Shown: positions 44,846-56,423, counted from the stretch's first letter. The stretch: 64,000 bases of DNA from Spinacia oleracea (GCF_020520425.1 NC_079491.1:32913449-32977448), one strand, 5' to 3'. Numbers and translations are program-made. The notes: generated by a model from the letters alone, not told the origin.

Positions 44846-47111
44846 TTGTTGGGGGGTTTTTTGTACTTCGATGGAGTCGCCACCAAACAAGTTTTCGGGT
44901 CCGGTTTGGAAAGACCATATGTGACTTGGGATAAGACAATAAGACTTGAAACCGATTGAAACTCGGATAAGGGAACGAGAAACTTATTTGAGCAAAATTT
45001 GCAATTGGTTCATACAATACAAGCATTACTTTTGGAGTAAATCCTAACATGACACTAATATTTAGACGGGTGATCATGCTTGATTAGAACATTAAAATTG
45101 CTAAGTTTGTATGGTGATCACTTTACTTTGAGTCAAATTTAGGGAATCTAAGCCTGTTGTCCAAAAATTATCTTTGTTAAGAGTGATTAAAACTTGTATT
45201 TTGTTGATTTAGAATGTTGGGTGATGAAAGCAATAAACAAGTAAAGTATCATCACAATAGAAAATTAAAGTGCGGAATTAGTAAAGATTATACATCACCA
45301 CCTAGAAAAAGGACTAGGTGTAAACCACATTTCCTAGAAAAACTAGGCAAGTAAAATTGCATAAATAGTAAAGGTGAAATATTTAAAGGTGCAGAATTGA
45401 AATAAGCAATAAATAAGCAACAAAACATTGAACTTATATGATATAAATTGAATAACTTGGATATTGAAAATCCGATTGAGGAACACTTACTCAAAAGTGA
45501 TTTGGCTCCCCATCAAATCCAATCGTGTAAAAAAAAATCTCACTTTAGAATGAGTTTCTCATTAAAAAGTATCATCGATTTTGCATATTAAATGTTGAAA
45601 TAGAACTTGAATATTGAAATTAGGAGGCTTGGTTCTTTAAGACTTTAATATGCTCCATGACTTTAAATTGATTCTAGTTTGAAGAGAAGTTGATATCATT
45701 TAAACATCATTGAATATTGAATGTAAAACTTGTATATTGAACATAGAAATTTGGATGTTCATATGTTCTAATTTGGAAGAGGGTTTGCAATTTCCCAAAC
45801 ATCCTTGAACTTGCATAAAGTTAAAGATTTTTGAAGATTTGAATGATGATTGTTGTAAGGAACACTTTCAAGAATGAAAGCCTCAACTTAATAATCATAT
45901 TTTTTTGAAAACAAAACATAAAGATTGAAACTTGAAACTTGTAAAGGGAGTTTAGAAGGTCATTTGAGGGGGGGGGGGGGGTTCAAGTATGAAATCCCCT
46001 CAAAGATTACTCCTTTGAAACATTTCCTAGTTCAAGTGAGTATGAACATCACAAGAACATCATAGGATTATTAAACTTGAAATAAGGAAGGTAGAAAATT
46101 AGATTTGAAGAGTCCTCGAAAATTTAGCTATATTTAGGTGTTGATTGATTTCCAAGCTTGGACTCCCAAATTGCTTAAGGCATTAGAACATTGAACTTGT
46201 ATTTGAGTAGTGTTTGTATGAGAGTATTTTGTAGAGAGTTCATGTTGAAATTTAAAGATTTGAAGCTTGAATATTGAAGGATTAGAAGATTGAATATTAG
46301 AGAGTTTCGAAGTAGGCAGAGCTTCGCTCCTCGGAATTGAGTGATTCTTCTTCTGTTTGTTCGTGAACAATGGGGATTTTATATAGGAAAACCTTATGGG
46401 AATAAAGGACATCAGTGCCAGGCGCTGGTCTGGCGCTAGGCGCCGGTGCTGAGGGTACAGGATAGCTGGTACTGGCCACCGCACTGTTTTTGTCCTTTTG
46501 CGCGTTTTTGCGATTTGCAAAAGATGATCTTTGTATCTTCTTCGTCTTTTTTCTTGGAGGTTAAGGCATGGATATTTATGTATTTGAAATAGATAATTTT
46601 TCGAAGTTTCTTGGGATTGCTGATTTGTACGGGTTTCACTCGATTTTATGGGTCGGCGCCCGAAATGCTCGATTTTGGGTCCGACGCCCGAATTTGACTT
46701 TCCTTATATGATTTTGAGTGGAAACATGCCACGAATAATGATGGTGGCATCCGTTTCTTGAAATTGAACTTGATTTTGAAATTGTATTTTGGAAATGTGT
46801 TTGGGCTTGAATTGGAACCCGAGGTTAGGATTTGGTTCCAAGGTTTGTATCTTTGAATTGGAAGTTCGGAATAGAAATTGAACTTGGTATCGAATTTGTG
46901 CTTTGAATTATGAACTGGATTTGGATTTTCGGATTAGAACGTGTTTGGATTGGAATTGTGTTTGCTTTAGGATTTTTACTTGGATTTTGAACGAAAGTTC
47001 GGAATTTTAATGTCATTTGCAACTGGTAACTTGGACTTAGAAATTTACCACCCAAATCTATTGGCGGTATCGTCGTTGGACTCTAGGGGAGACACACATT
47101 AGGTGTCTACA
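44846..47111. repeat. LTR-like block, probably solo LTR of a Gypsy element
   Basis: Opens TGTTGTTGGGGGGTTTTTTG, with GGAGTCGCCACC a few bases on, and ends TAGGTGTCTACA. These are phrases I associate with long plant Gypsy LTRs. The flanks before and after share GAGCTCGAAA-type sequence, so it appears to have split a host stretch, but I could not find a clean 5-bp duplication. Inside are a run of about 16 G (45966-45981), a GGCGC-rich segment (46410-46450) and a TATATAGG at 46381. No coding capacity. Family and boundaries are uncertain. Confidence 0.4.
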
Positions 47112-48030
47112 ACTATATATTCACAAGATTTTTGAATCTTGTTAAGCTAAATATAAAAATGGAATTCGAATAATAGTTCAGCTCAGACTATTATCGAACC
47201 AATTTTAGTCGAGCTAGAAGTGCAATTCTAGTGGAGCTCGAGCTCAAATGAAGTTCTAAGTTTCGACCCGAGTTCGAACCTGAACTTGAGTATGATATAC
47301 AAATACTACGTACTTAAATGAGCCGAGTTTTGTTAATGTTCAGATCGGATTGACCATTGACCACAGCTTCGTATTTTTTCCTTTTGTTAAAAAATAAAAG
47401 TACAAAAGGTCTTGTATGCACAAAGTGTACAATAAATTTTGTTATACACTAGAATAACTTTTACCCCGTTTTTTTTTTTGTAAATTTAAACATATTTTGA
47501 TTAACTTTTATGTTATGAAAAAAATAATTGATGGATAAACATTTAGAGGGTTACATGGTGAAAATTATATGTGAAGGAATAAATTTTATTAAAATGAAAT
47601 TTTTTATCACTAAGAAATTTATAACTTTTACTCCCTCAATCCCTTTTCATTCTTTACATATTATGTTTTGAATGTCTTATTTTAATCTTTATGTTTGAAA
47701 TATTTCTTTTTATATTGTAACATAAATGTCCTTAATATTCCGTCAAATATCGTGCAAATGATTATTTTAATCAATAAATCTATCAGGGTACTAAACCTTT
47801 CACACTTTCCCTTTGGGATATTAATTATCTCATACTTTCCCGATGCCATATTTTAGATAAAAGTGAAAGATTATCAATAAATGTAATTTACATTGTTTAA
47901 ATACAAAAAGACATATTTATCAACATTAATTAATTGTTCAATTATGTGCATGATACCAAACATATAGAATAAAAAAAGACAGAGAAGTATTTTACAACGG
48001 TTAACTTTTAGACATTTTAAATTAAATATC
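47112..48030. other. Intergenic AT-rich sequence
   Basis: No gene. ACTCCCTCAATCCCTTTTCA at 47632 resembles a diverged Stowaway end, but no inverse end is found nearby. Confidence 0.4.
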
Positions 48031-48033
48031 ACA

Positions 48034-48292
48034 AAGGCTCCATTTTACGTTGTTTGGTTGGTTAAGGGATGAAAAACAATTTTCCACGACTCCCTCAAAG
48101 GTGGAAAACCTTTTCCATTTGAAAGGGAGGGAAACCACTTTTCCTTCTTTCCTCTTTACGCCCTCTCCTTTTTTTCCACACCATCTTCACCATCTTCTCC
48201 CATTGTCCTTAAGGTACCAAATAAAGGAAAACTAGTTTGAAATTGTATTTTCCCTTCCATGAAAACATTTTATGTTTTAAGAAACGGAGCCT
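48034..48292. repeat. Possible hAT-like MITE
   Basis: AGGCTCCATTTTACG on the left and AAGAAACGGAGCCT on the right form a short inverted repeat around a segment with repeated TTTTCC/GGAAAA. No target duplication could be identified. Confidence 0.35.
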
Positions 48293-48719
48293 AAATGTAT
48301 AAAAATAAATAAATGAGATTGTGTGATAAAAGTAAATAAGTGTGTGATGTCATAATAATTATAATTTTCTCTCAACTCAAACTCCAAACCTGTCCTCTGC
48401 ATCTTCTTCCTCCTACTCTCGCATTCTCTTCATCAGTGGTTGCGTACGATTAATGAGGTGAACTGCAGTTTGAACGCAATCCCCTCAATTGAGTGGTCAC
48501 GCGAGATGGACTAACTATAGCATCTGTTTGGCCCGTCACTTCGTTCGTACCTTCTTGGCTTAGGTTTCCGATACCATTGATGTCCAATAGCTTTGATAGT
48601 AATGGGCAATTGACTTAACTCAACTGAAATCGTGAAAAGCAGTATTTTGTCGTTGTAGTTGTATCTATAGTAGGCGCCGCCTCTGCCAACCACCTCTCCT
48701 TCTCTGCTGCTGCTATTCT

Positions 48720-49023
48720 CGGTAATTATCTGCAACTATTCTGTACCGATTTTTCTGTTAATTTTATTTGTACTTTTGTTGATTAAAAGATGTAATTTTT
48801 CTAAATATATTATGCTGTAAGCTTTGTTTTAGTGTTGTGGAATTCGTATTAGTTATTTTTGATATTTTTCGAATTTTCTGATATCGTGGGTTCCAAATTA
48901 TTAGATATTTCCTGTTGGGTATGTTTTGGTGTTTTTCATAAGATATTCTACTAATCATTCGAATAATCCTTTTTAATATGATTCAATTTTTCTGACAATC
49001 ACGGTTCATCTCTCCTGATCCAG
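48720..49023 (+). other. Possible 5' UTR intron of PPR gene
   Basis: CTATTCTCG|GTAATTATCT at 48720 and TCCTGATCCAG|GGCGGG at 49023 give plausible donor and acceptor around an AT-rich, T-rich segment, 47 bases before the PPR start codon. The CT-rich segment from 48370 upstream would be the leader. Inference from splice-site shape only. Confidence 0.35.
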
Positions 49024-49069
49024 GGCGGGCGCCCCTCCTGTCCCAGGACGGGACGGACCTGTTAATGAG

Positions 49070-51028
49070 TTGCTGGAGTTACTCGAGGTTGAAATGACTA
49101 CTTCAGTGGTTAGAGTGATTGATGCCTTGGTGAAGGGCTATGTTAGTTTGGGTATGTTTGAAATGTGTATAGAGGTTCTGTTTCAAACACGAAGAAAGGG
49201 TTTGATGCCTTCTATATTCACCTGTAATTACCTTATTAATCGCGTGATTAAGCATGGTGAGTTGGATAGGGCTTTGTCTATATACCAACATATTTTGAGG
49301 AAGGGTTTGAATCCTAACGTATATACCTATAATTTTATGATCGAGGTTTTGTGTAAAAAGGGCAATCTCAAGGAAGCAATTGGTGTGTTTGAGGAGATGG
49401 AAAAAGTTGGCATCAACCCTAATAAATATTCTCATTGCACTCTCATTGAAGGACTTTGTTCAAATAAAAAATCAGAGGAGGCGTACAAATGGTTGAAATC
49501 TGTTGCTCTTGTTGATAATTTTAGTTATGCTAGGGTGGTTCGTGGTTTATGCAATGAGAATAAATTGAGTGAAGCCGAGACTGTTATGCAAGACATCGAG
49601 AACCAAGGGCTAACACCTAATGTGTATTGTTTTAGTGCTTTAATTCGCGCGTATTGTAAGAGGATGGATATTCAAAAGGCATTGTTTCTTGAAAGTCACA
49701 TGCTGTCAAAAGGTGTGAAAACTAATTGTGTTATTGTGAGTTCCATTCTTCAATGCATGTGTTCTATGGGTTTTTTTACCGATGTTCTCAGTCAATACGA
49801 AACATACATGAATGAGGGGATTTTTCTCAACAAAGTTTGTTATAATATTGTTGTGGATGCTAAGTGTCGGTTGGGCAAAACAAATGAAGCTTTGGAGCTT
49901 CTTGAAGAGATGAAGCACCAAAACATGGTCCCGAATCATATTCACTACGCCACTGTGATCAATGGTTACTGTGTTCAGGGAAAACTTGTTGATGCCTGGG
50001 ATGTTTTCGAGAAAATGAAACATAATGGTATTCAACCTGATATCATTACTTACAATATACTTGCAGGTGGTTTTGCTAGGAAGGGTCTTGTAAAAGAGGC
50101 TTTTTCATTACTTGACTATATGAAAGACCAAGGTTTGACGCCTAGCGTTGCTACCCAGAATATAATCATTCAAGGCCTCTGTGTAGCAGGAGAGGTAAAA
50201 GAAGCTGAAAACTTTTTGAACAAATTAGAGAAGTGCACAGATATTGAGACTGTAATGATAAATAATTACTATGCTATGATTAATGGGTATTGTGAAGCAA
50301 GAGATACACGGAAGGCTTTTGGTCTTTTTGTTAACCTTTACAAGCAACAAATATCTCTGAAGAGGAAGACATGCTTAAAGTTGTTAGATAGTCTATGCAT
50401 TGAAGGTCAAGTTGATAGTGCATTCATGTTGTGCGAAAACATTCCGGGCATAAATGATAAAACTCGCATTATAATGTATTCGAAGCTTATGTCGACATTG
50501 TGCGATTCTGGAGATTTAAAATGTGCTAAGTTGGTTTTTGACAATTGCATCAGAAAAGGGTTGATTCGCGATGCCACATTGTACACAATAATGATAAATG
50601 GGTATTTCAGATCCAATCTTACACTGAAAGCCTTTGCTCTTTTAGATGACATGAAGCGTAGGGGTATTATGCCTGATGTGTTCACTTTCACTGTTTTGAT
50701 TCATGGCTGTTTGAAGTCTTGTTCTTACCCGGGTAATTTTTTTATTACGAATGCCACAAAATTTGAGTCTGAGATGTTGAAAATGCAGCTGAAGCCTGAT
50801 GTTGTCTGTTATAATGTGTTAATTAACAAGCGCTGTAAGTTGAATGGTATCCAAGATGCCATGAAGCTGTTCAATGAGATGATGGATAATGGTCTACAAC
50901 CAGATATTGTGACATACACAACTCTCCTTTCTACTTGTCGTAGAGTAAAAGATGTGGACACAGCTGTGACCCTTTTCAATACGATGGAAGAAAATGATTT
51001 AAAGGCTGATGAGAAAACAAGCTTTTGA
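49070..51028 (+). CDS. P-class pentatricopeptide repeat protein, truncated
   Basis: 652 residues made of about seventeen consecutive 35-residue PPR motifs (typical: YNFMIEVLCKKGNLKEAIGV, then FEEMEKVGINPN). Such proteins bind organellar RNA, one repeat per base, in mitochondria or plastids. Several stretches closely resemble my recollection of Arabidopsis At2g26790 (annotated mitochondrial), for example KTNCVIVSSILQC and IITYNILAGGF. The ATG at 49070 opens inside the first repeats: relatives have ~100-150 further N-terminal residues with the targeting peptide, which I cannot find. After residue ~645 the frame shifts. A different frame continues VLEHGLGVKKVQFTQ to a TGA at 51079, matching the usual family C-terminus (KVQFHK). 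It is a recent pseudogene, or an expressed truncated copy. Confidence 0.8.
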   Translation: MLELLEVEMTTSVVRVIDALVKGYVSLGMFEMCIEVLFQTRRKGLMPSIFTCNYLINRVIKHGELDRALSIYQHILRKGLNPNVYTYNFMIEVLCKKGNLKEAIGVFEEMEKVGINPNKYSHCTLIEGLCSNKKSEEAYKWLKSVALVDNFSYARVVRGLCNENKLSEAETVMQDIENQGLTPNVYCFSALIRAYCKRMDIQKALFLESHMLSKGVKTNCVIVSSILQCMCSMGFFTDVLSQYETYMNEGIFLNKVCYNIVVDAKCRLGKTNEALELLEEMKHQNMVPNHIHYATVINGYCVQGKLVDAWDVFEKMKHNGIQPDIITYNILAGGFARKGLVKEAFSLLDYMKDQGLTPSVATQNIIIQGLCVAGEVKEAENFLNKLEKCTDIETVMINNYYAMINGYCEARDTRKAFGLFVNLYKQQISLKRKTCLKLLDSLCIEGQVDSAFMLCENIPGINDKTRIIMYSKLMSTLCDSGDLKCAKLVFDNCIRKGLIRDATLYTIMINGYFRSNLTLKAFALLDDMKRRGIMPDVFTFTVLIHGCLKSCSYPGNFFITNATKFESEMLKMQLKPDVVCYNVLINKRCKLNGIQDAMKLFNEMMDNGLQPDIVTYTTLLSTCRRVKDVDTAVTLFNTMEENDLKADEKTSF

Positions 51029-52580
51029 TGTCAGTTTTGGAACATGGTTTGGGAGTTAAGAAAGTACAGTTCACACAATGAACACTCATCGTACATTAAA
51101 ATCGATGGGTTAGCTCTGAAGGTCAGTCATAGTCATGTTAGCTCAAGTGAAAGTGATGAAATGATTTTTGGTCTTTTGATATTATGCAATCTGATTCCTG
51201 TAGAGGTCAATTTTTCATAAATCATATGCATGTTAGTCTATGATGAATTCTTGATTTTCTTGTTGATTGGTAAAATAAATGTCTGGCATAAGTTTAGAAA
51301 ATCCTTCTCGTGTTAATGCTTGCTCTATTGATAAAAAGGTATGTATGACATGCTTATCTAGTATGAAAATTCCGCTTCTATAAATTAAAGTGGAGATTAA
51401 TAGGCATCTTCTTTGCTAGGTACTTGGGCTGTTAGAGGAGTAGCAAAGGATTTGTATATTATGTTTGAAAAGGATCCACACTAATCCCTTTCCACTTCGT
51501 AGCAATATGTCTTGGCCGTTGTGAGATTCAATTCATGGATTCTTTATAGGGTTGGTGGTCAACTAGGAATTGCATCATTTTGTCACTTTCATTTCATGTT
51601 CAAGTACATTTTTCGTCCATTTTGGTTTCTGCTTGATTAATGGTGTTACTGACATAATATTGGCCGGATTTACTTTAGTATTGCTTTCTTTGTTGAAACT
51701 GTGACTTTTGAATTCTTCAATTCAGCTTCTCATGGATTTCCGCAATTGACAATGACATTGCCTGATGGACGGAAAAATCCGCTATGAAACGAACTACACT
51801 TGTTGCGAATACTTCTAACATGCCGGTGGCTGCACGTTAGGCGTCCGTTCACACAGGTACAGTTTTAAATAACTTTTGATGGTTGCTGTCGCTCAAGTAG
51901 TTTATCCAATGTTCGGGAAAAAAAATATTGTTCCATGCTTGCAATTTTGTAGCTATTGTGATTTTGTTGAAGGCATGAATTTGTAGAAGCCTTAAACAAC
52001 CCTTCGTGTCATAATTGGTTGAAGAAATCTTCGATCCAACCATTTAAAACACTATTTCTTCAAGAACTGTCCCAGCCCAACAATCTTAAGATTTCCTCAT
52101 AAATGTCATAACAACTCAACGGGCAACATCCAACAAGTGTAGAGCTATGTTCTAAGAGTCAGAAGGAAATGCAACTTGTCTCTGAACCAAATGCAGTTAG
52201 TTGGGGATATTGAATTCTAATGAGCTGGTTGCAAGCTGCAAAGAAGTTTAAGTACGAGTTATCTTATAAGCATTTTGATGTTCTACGTAAGTGTAGATCT
52301 CCAGCTAACATTATTTTACTCGGTACATGTGCAGTGTCATGGTTGTTGCAAAGCTCTTTTAGGCAACTGCAGAAAGCTTTTAGCAAATCTCATTATTTTT
52401 TGTTGATGATTATAAACCTTTATCTAATTAGTATTGTTATACTTGTCGAAGCTTTAGCAGTAGGATCAGGTAGCTGGCTTCAAGTACAAACAAAATAGAA
52501 AAGAGTACACAAATCTTGCTGATCAGGTATCTAAGTAGCATTGTTTTGTGGCTGGATGGATGAAGCATCCAAGTTGATTG
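51029..52580 (+). other. 3' flank of PPR gene
   Basis: No further clear coding region. CTTCTCATGGATTTCC (~51726) to CACACAG|GTACAG (51858) looks like an untranslated exon between splice sites. A 92-codon ORF at 52220-52498 has no recognisable family. Confidence 0.35.
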
Positions 52581-52582
52581 AT

Positions 52583-52830
52583 GTGATGGTTTCAAAACGG
52601 TTTCCCACCTGAAGTTTGTAGTTTCAGTATCTTAATCAATGGATATTGCAAGATCAAAGACTTACACCGCTCTTATAGATGGTTCACGTAAAAATTGCTT
52701 GCAAAAGGATTGCGTGCAAAAGGATTCAGTCCTTCTGTTGTCACTTACGCCGCTCTTATAGATGGTTCACGTAAAAATGCTAACCTCCAGCTTGCACGTG
52801 AGCTATTAGTCCTATGTGCACGCATCGCTT
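52583..52830 (+). pseudogene. PPR gene relic
   Basis: Two PPR-motif pieces on the + strand: VCSFSILINGYCKIKDLHR and GFSPSVVTYAALIDGSRKNA followed by NLQLARELL. Between them the sequence TTATAGATGGTTCACGTAAA is duplicated (near 52672 and 52757), and a second small duplication (GCAAAAGGATTGCGT / GCAAAAGGATTCAGT) follows. The two motifs are not joined by an open frame. It is probably the 3' remnant of a second PPR gene next to the one at 49070. Confidence 0.6.
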
Positions 52831-53420
52831 AAATATGTCCTTACACTTACTAAAAGAGAGTTCCTAAAAACTATTCATCAATGAATAGTATCTGCCACAT
52901 CATCACCTTGCTTCCTCATCACCTGATTTGGCATTTTATTTCCAAGTACTAAATACAGAAAACCCTGAGTGCATAATTTTTAATGGCTTAAAATAACTGA
53001 AAGACCAAAGTGCCCTTTTAAATTCTAAGGCCTCCAAAACACACACACACAAAAAAACCTTCATGCGCTCATTTGATTCACTGTGTATTGTTTTACGCCT
53101 CCATTTTTTGTTCTCCCTTGTTTCTCTTGAAGGTATGTCATATCTTGTTCAATAACTTTGTCACTTTGATGTTTTCTAATAATTTTCTTTAATTTTGTGG
53201 ATGAAGAAGGAAAAATGGTGTACAGTGCATGTATCAGCTTGGAACATGAGTATTGTAATTATTTTTGGCATTCCATTTATTGAACAAATAAGACTCCATA
53301 AACCATATGTAAAATGTATCAGGTCTTTTAATTACAAGCTACAACATTTAAAACTCTTTGGCAACGGAGTCTGTTGACCTAGGGAATCTGGTATCTTCAA
53401 TTGTTTTGTTTTATTGAATA
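52831..53420. other. Intergenic
   Basis: No gene seen. It contains an ACACACAC tract at 53038 and a 60-codon ORF at 53195-53377 without family resemblance. Confidence 0.4.
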
Positions 53421-53744
53421 CTCCCTCCGTCCCTTAATACTCGCACCGTTTTCCTTTTCGGGCCGTCCCTTAATACTTGCACCGCTTCTATAAATGGAAA
53501 TTTTTACCAATATTATATTATTTCTCACACTTACTTACTAACCCCACCTACACACATATTCCCTATAAAAATCATTTAAAATTCACACCCCCACTCACCA
53601 CTCTCCACCTCTTACCCATTTCCCACTAACTATATTAAAAAAATACCCCACTATCAACTAACACTCATTAAATTAATAAGTCAATTTAAATGTCTTAAAC
53701 TCCGCACCGGTCAAACCGGTGCGAGTATTAAGGGACGGAGGGAG
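53421..53744. mobile_element. Stowaway MITE (Tc1/mariner type)
   Basis: 324 bp with terminal inverted repeats CTCCCTCCGTCCCTTAATAC and GTATTAAGGGACGGAGGGAG, flanked by the TA duplication at 53419-53420 and 53745-53746. An inner inverted pair ACTCGCACCG / CGGTGCGAGT extends the repeat. No coding capacity; needs a mariner transposase in trans. Ends are nearly perfect, so it is fairly young. Confidence 0.95.
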
Positions 53745-53980
53745 TATGATGTAGTTTTTCTTTTTGAGATAGAATAATAGTGAGTATGATATTTTCTTTT
53801 AACTTTTTTTTCTTTTCTTCATGGTTGTTGGATATTTTGCTCTATCAATATGATTAATATTTTCAATGAGTGCTGGTAATTGTTAAGTTGTATATATCGA
53901 AGCATCCTATGTACTTGTTAGTGATTGATGTTCATGTGAGAGACTGCTTATTCATTCCTGTAACTCAATTCCTGTCTTAG

Positions 53981-54080
53981 GTATCTCCTGCTGAATGAAA
54001 AAGGAGAAAAGATTGAGGAGCAAAGTGGCGTTGTCAAAACAAATTGTATCGATTGCTTGGATCGCACCAATGTCACACAG
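53981..54080 (+). pseudogene. SAC phosphatase gene, catalytic-motif exon
   Basis: Encodes YLLLNEKGEKIEEQSGVV followed by KTNCIDCLDRTNVTQ. This is the conserved catalytic region of SAC-domain phosphoinositide phosphatases (CX5R[T/S], here CIDCLDRT), which remove phosphate from PI4P and related lipids at endomembranes. The acceptor TGTCTTAG is good. At the point where relatives splice (after VTQ), the next bases are ACGGGT rather than GT, so the donor looks damaged. No exons for the N-terminal SAC half are found upstream. Relatives include Arabidopsis SAC6, SAC7 and SAC8. Confidence 0.75.
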
Positions 54081-54383
54081 ACGGGTTTGTTGATTGGTTT
54101 CTGTTTTACTTATGCTATAACTGATTGAATATTCACTAAAATCCCATGTATGTTTCTAGTTGAACTCCATTATGTGGGGTGTTGATTAAAAAACTTCCCT
54201 CTAATATCACTGGGTAATTTTCTTTGCCACATATTTGGTTTGTGTTAATTGAACTTCATCCGATTCTCTACACTTTTCTTCACTCCAGTTATCTTATTCT
54301 ATAATTTTTGGATTAGTCTAACTTGCTGATGTCATATCGTTGATGTTACGAATACGCCATGCCTTCACAAATTATGGTAACAG

Positions 54384-54510
54384 AGCATGACAGGACGAAA
54401 AATGTTGGAATTGCATCCAAGATTCCAAGGTGTATAGGTGTTTTTGGTGCTGAGACCATTAGCTAACATCCAAAATTTGATGAGACTTTCAAAGTTATGT
54501 GAAGACTATT
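54384..54510 (+). pseudogene. SAC phosphatase gene, next exon, decayed
   Basis: Follows acceptor TGGTAACAG. It starts SMTGRKMLELHPRFQ (family SMIGRKMLE), then continues with GVFGAETIS and HPKFDETFKVM in a shifted frame, with three stops (TAG near 54435, TAA near 54464, TGA near 54500). Part of it (GTGTATAGG-GGTTTTTGGTGC) is duplicated in degenerate form near 54641. Confidence 0.7.
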
Positions 54511-54728
54511 GTTTTTGTTTGAATGATGTTTCATCATTTGAATTTTTGATATTGTTCATAAATGTGTTTTTTCCAAAGAAACCATTAGCTCATGTAGTCA
54601 CATCCAACTGATCCAACAATGTTGAAATTGCAACAAAAGTGTATAGGGGTTTTTGGTGCTTGAGAGACCATTATCACGTTATATTAATAGTATAAAGCAA
54701 AAGTGTTGATTTATTTCCTCTTTCTTAG

Positions 54729-54768
54729 TCTCCTCTGCCACTCCTGCTTTGAAAGGGGATTCTGTCAG
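54729..54768 (+). pseudogene. SAC phosphatase gene, small exon
   Basis: Between CTTTCTTAG and CAG|GTATGT it encodes SSATPALKGDSVR, matching the family segment YSGTPALKGDFVR. Splice sites look normal. The exon that should follow (YGxRT to DGTKQ in relatives) was not found in the 8.7 kb before 63489. Confidence 0.65.
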
Positions 54769-55048
54769 GTATGTAATCATTGTTTGCTATGCACACATAC
54801 ATTATAATTCTATACTTGTGCTGGAGTATATGTGAATATGTTGCATTTCTTTTGGCCGGAATTGTCCCTTAGAAAAAAATAATTGCGTGATTGTGATCGC
54901 TGTTACTTTATTTATTATCTTCAGATTTTCAGTGGGTTCACTTTGACAAGAATTATGTCAACCTTGTTTAAACTTTTTGGTTGTAGGTTTATTTCTATAG
55001 AATCATTTCTTTTGTCTACATGTAGCATTGTTTCTGTAATTTGATAGA

Positions 55049-55119
55049 TTATTGTTGGTTGTAGGTTTAAACTTGTTGGTTGTAGGTTTAAACTTGTTGG
55101 TTGTAGGTTTATTTCTATA
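55049..55119. repeat. Short tandem repeat GTTGGTTGTAGGTTTAAACTT
   Basis: Three tandem copies of a ~21-bp unit; a fourth diverged copy (TTTTTGGTTGTAGGTTTATT) lies at 54976, and both groups are followed by TATTTCTATAGAAT. Confidence 0.85.
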
Positions 55120-55212
55120 GAATGAGATTTGTACAAGTGAGGAAGAAGAACAGAATTGGCTAAAATTTGATAGATGATTGTTTTAGTCATTATCATTCAT
55201 TATCATTACCCC

Positions 55213-55330
55213 ATTGCCTCAAAGAGGCTCCCGCGAGAAGCGGGGTAAGGGGGGTTGGATGTACGCAACATTACCCCTGCTATTGAGAGAGGTTGTTTCC
55301 ATTTGACCCAAAAGCGATAACGGGACGACA
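55213..55330. mobile_element. Au-like SINE fragment
   Basis: GAGGCTCCCGCGAGAAGCGG, then GGATGTACGCAACATTACCC, then GAGAGGTTGTTTCC is the conserved core of the plant Au-type SINE as I remember it. A tandem AACGGGACGAC repeat follows (55319-55350). Ends and orientation are not resolved. Confidence 0.45.
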
Positions 55331-55707
55331 AACGGGACGACAAACGGGACAACCATTTTCTACTTCATGGAAAGGAAGCGAAGAGGTTTTCAGAGCCATT
55401 TTGATTTAGTTCATTTATCCCACAACCAAAAGAACAAATGAATCTTTGGCTCCATCGGAAATGGACATATAGATGATTGTTTTAGCAATGCAATTAAATC
55501 ATCACTACAGAGATTACAACCCCAGGCCTTATAGTGGCTTGACACTCCCACTAAAAGCTAAAACAAACAAAATAAAACTTAACCAATTTCTGCTTATTTT
55601 TCTCACTATCACCTCTAGGTAATTTCTGATTTCTTCCCACTCCATCTAACTAACTCAATGCCTTCCTTTTCAAGCTAATCCTAAGTAACTCATATTGTCA
55701 TACAAAT

Positions 55708-55811
55708 AGTACCCCCCCCCATCCCCCCCGGCTAGTCTGTTACATATTCATCCCTAAAGTACCCCTCCCCCCCCATCCCCCCCGGCTAGTCTGTTACATA
55801 TTCATCCCTAA
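55708..55811. repeat. Tandem duplication of a C-rich 50-bp unit
   Basis: Two adjacent units, each AGTACCCC(C)n-ATCCCCCCCGGCTAGTCTG followed by TTACATATTCATCCCTAA, differing only in the length and composition of the C run. Confidence 0.9.
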
Positions 55812-56423
55812 AATATTGGGATCTTTTTATTTAACTGGAATACCCTTTATACTTCATGCCTCTTAATGGTTAGGGTATGTTGAGAACTTATGAGATCATT
55901 TTAATTTCTTGGTCTCCTCTGGTGAATGTTCACTACTCTTCGTCCTGTTTTATGTACTGTCTACTTTTTGGGCGGAGATAAAGCCATAAAGTAGAGTGAA
56001 AGAGTATAGAGAAAAAGGTGTGCTGGTGGATTTGGATTTCAACTTAATAAATAGAGGGATAAAGCTTACTGAAGCTAAATGTCACTTAACTGTTGGACAT
56101 CCCAACTCGGAAGATGGGAGTGACGCACTTGGAAAAAATGGAGGGAGCAACTATTGTATATGTAGGCATGAGTTTGGATTTCAAAACGCTGTAGTTGTCA
56201 GAACGAAATCTACTGCATGTGTTTGTGGTATGAAGAGCTTACACCACCATATGCTTGGAAGTTGGAACTCTTTTTTTTAAAATTTATTTTGTGTGCTATT
56301 GTGTTGACAATTCCTGTTGTAGCAACTGTGAGTCTGTGACACCTGTCTATGGTTTGATGCAGTTTGTTATACCTCTTATAATAGTGTTTCTTTTGTCCAA
56401 TCCATTTTCATTTTTCTAGGGTT
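55812..56423. other. SAC intron sequence, nothing recognised
   Basis: An open frame at 55996-56280 on the + strand encodes 94 residues with CICRHEFGFQNAVVVRTKST. I do not recognise it, and it has no splice-site support. Confidence 0.35.

Noticed and set aside
46134-46520. 128-codon minus-strand ORF in the LTR-like block
   Set aside because: No recognisable domain and unusual composition; lies inside repetitive DNA.
47632-47660. Second Stowaway MITE starting ACTCCCTCAATCCC
   Set aside because: No inverse terminal repeat within several hundred bases, so at best a worn single end.
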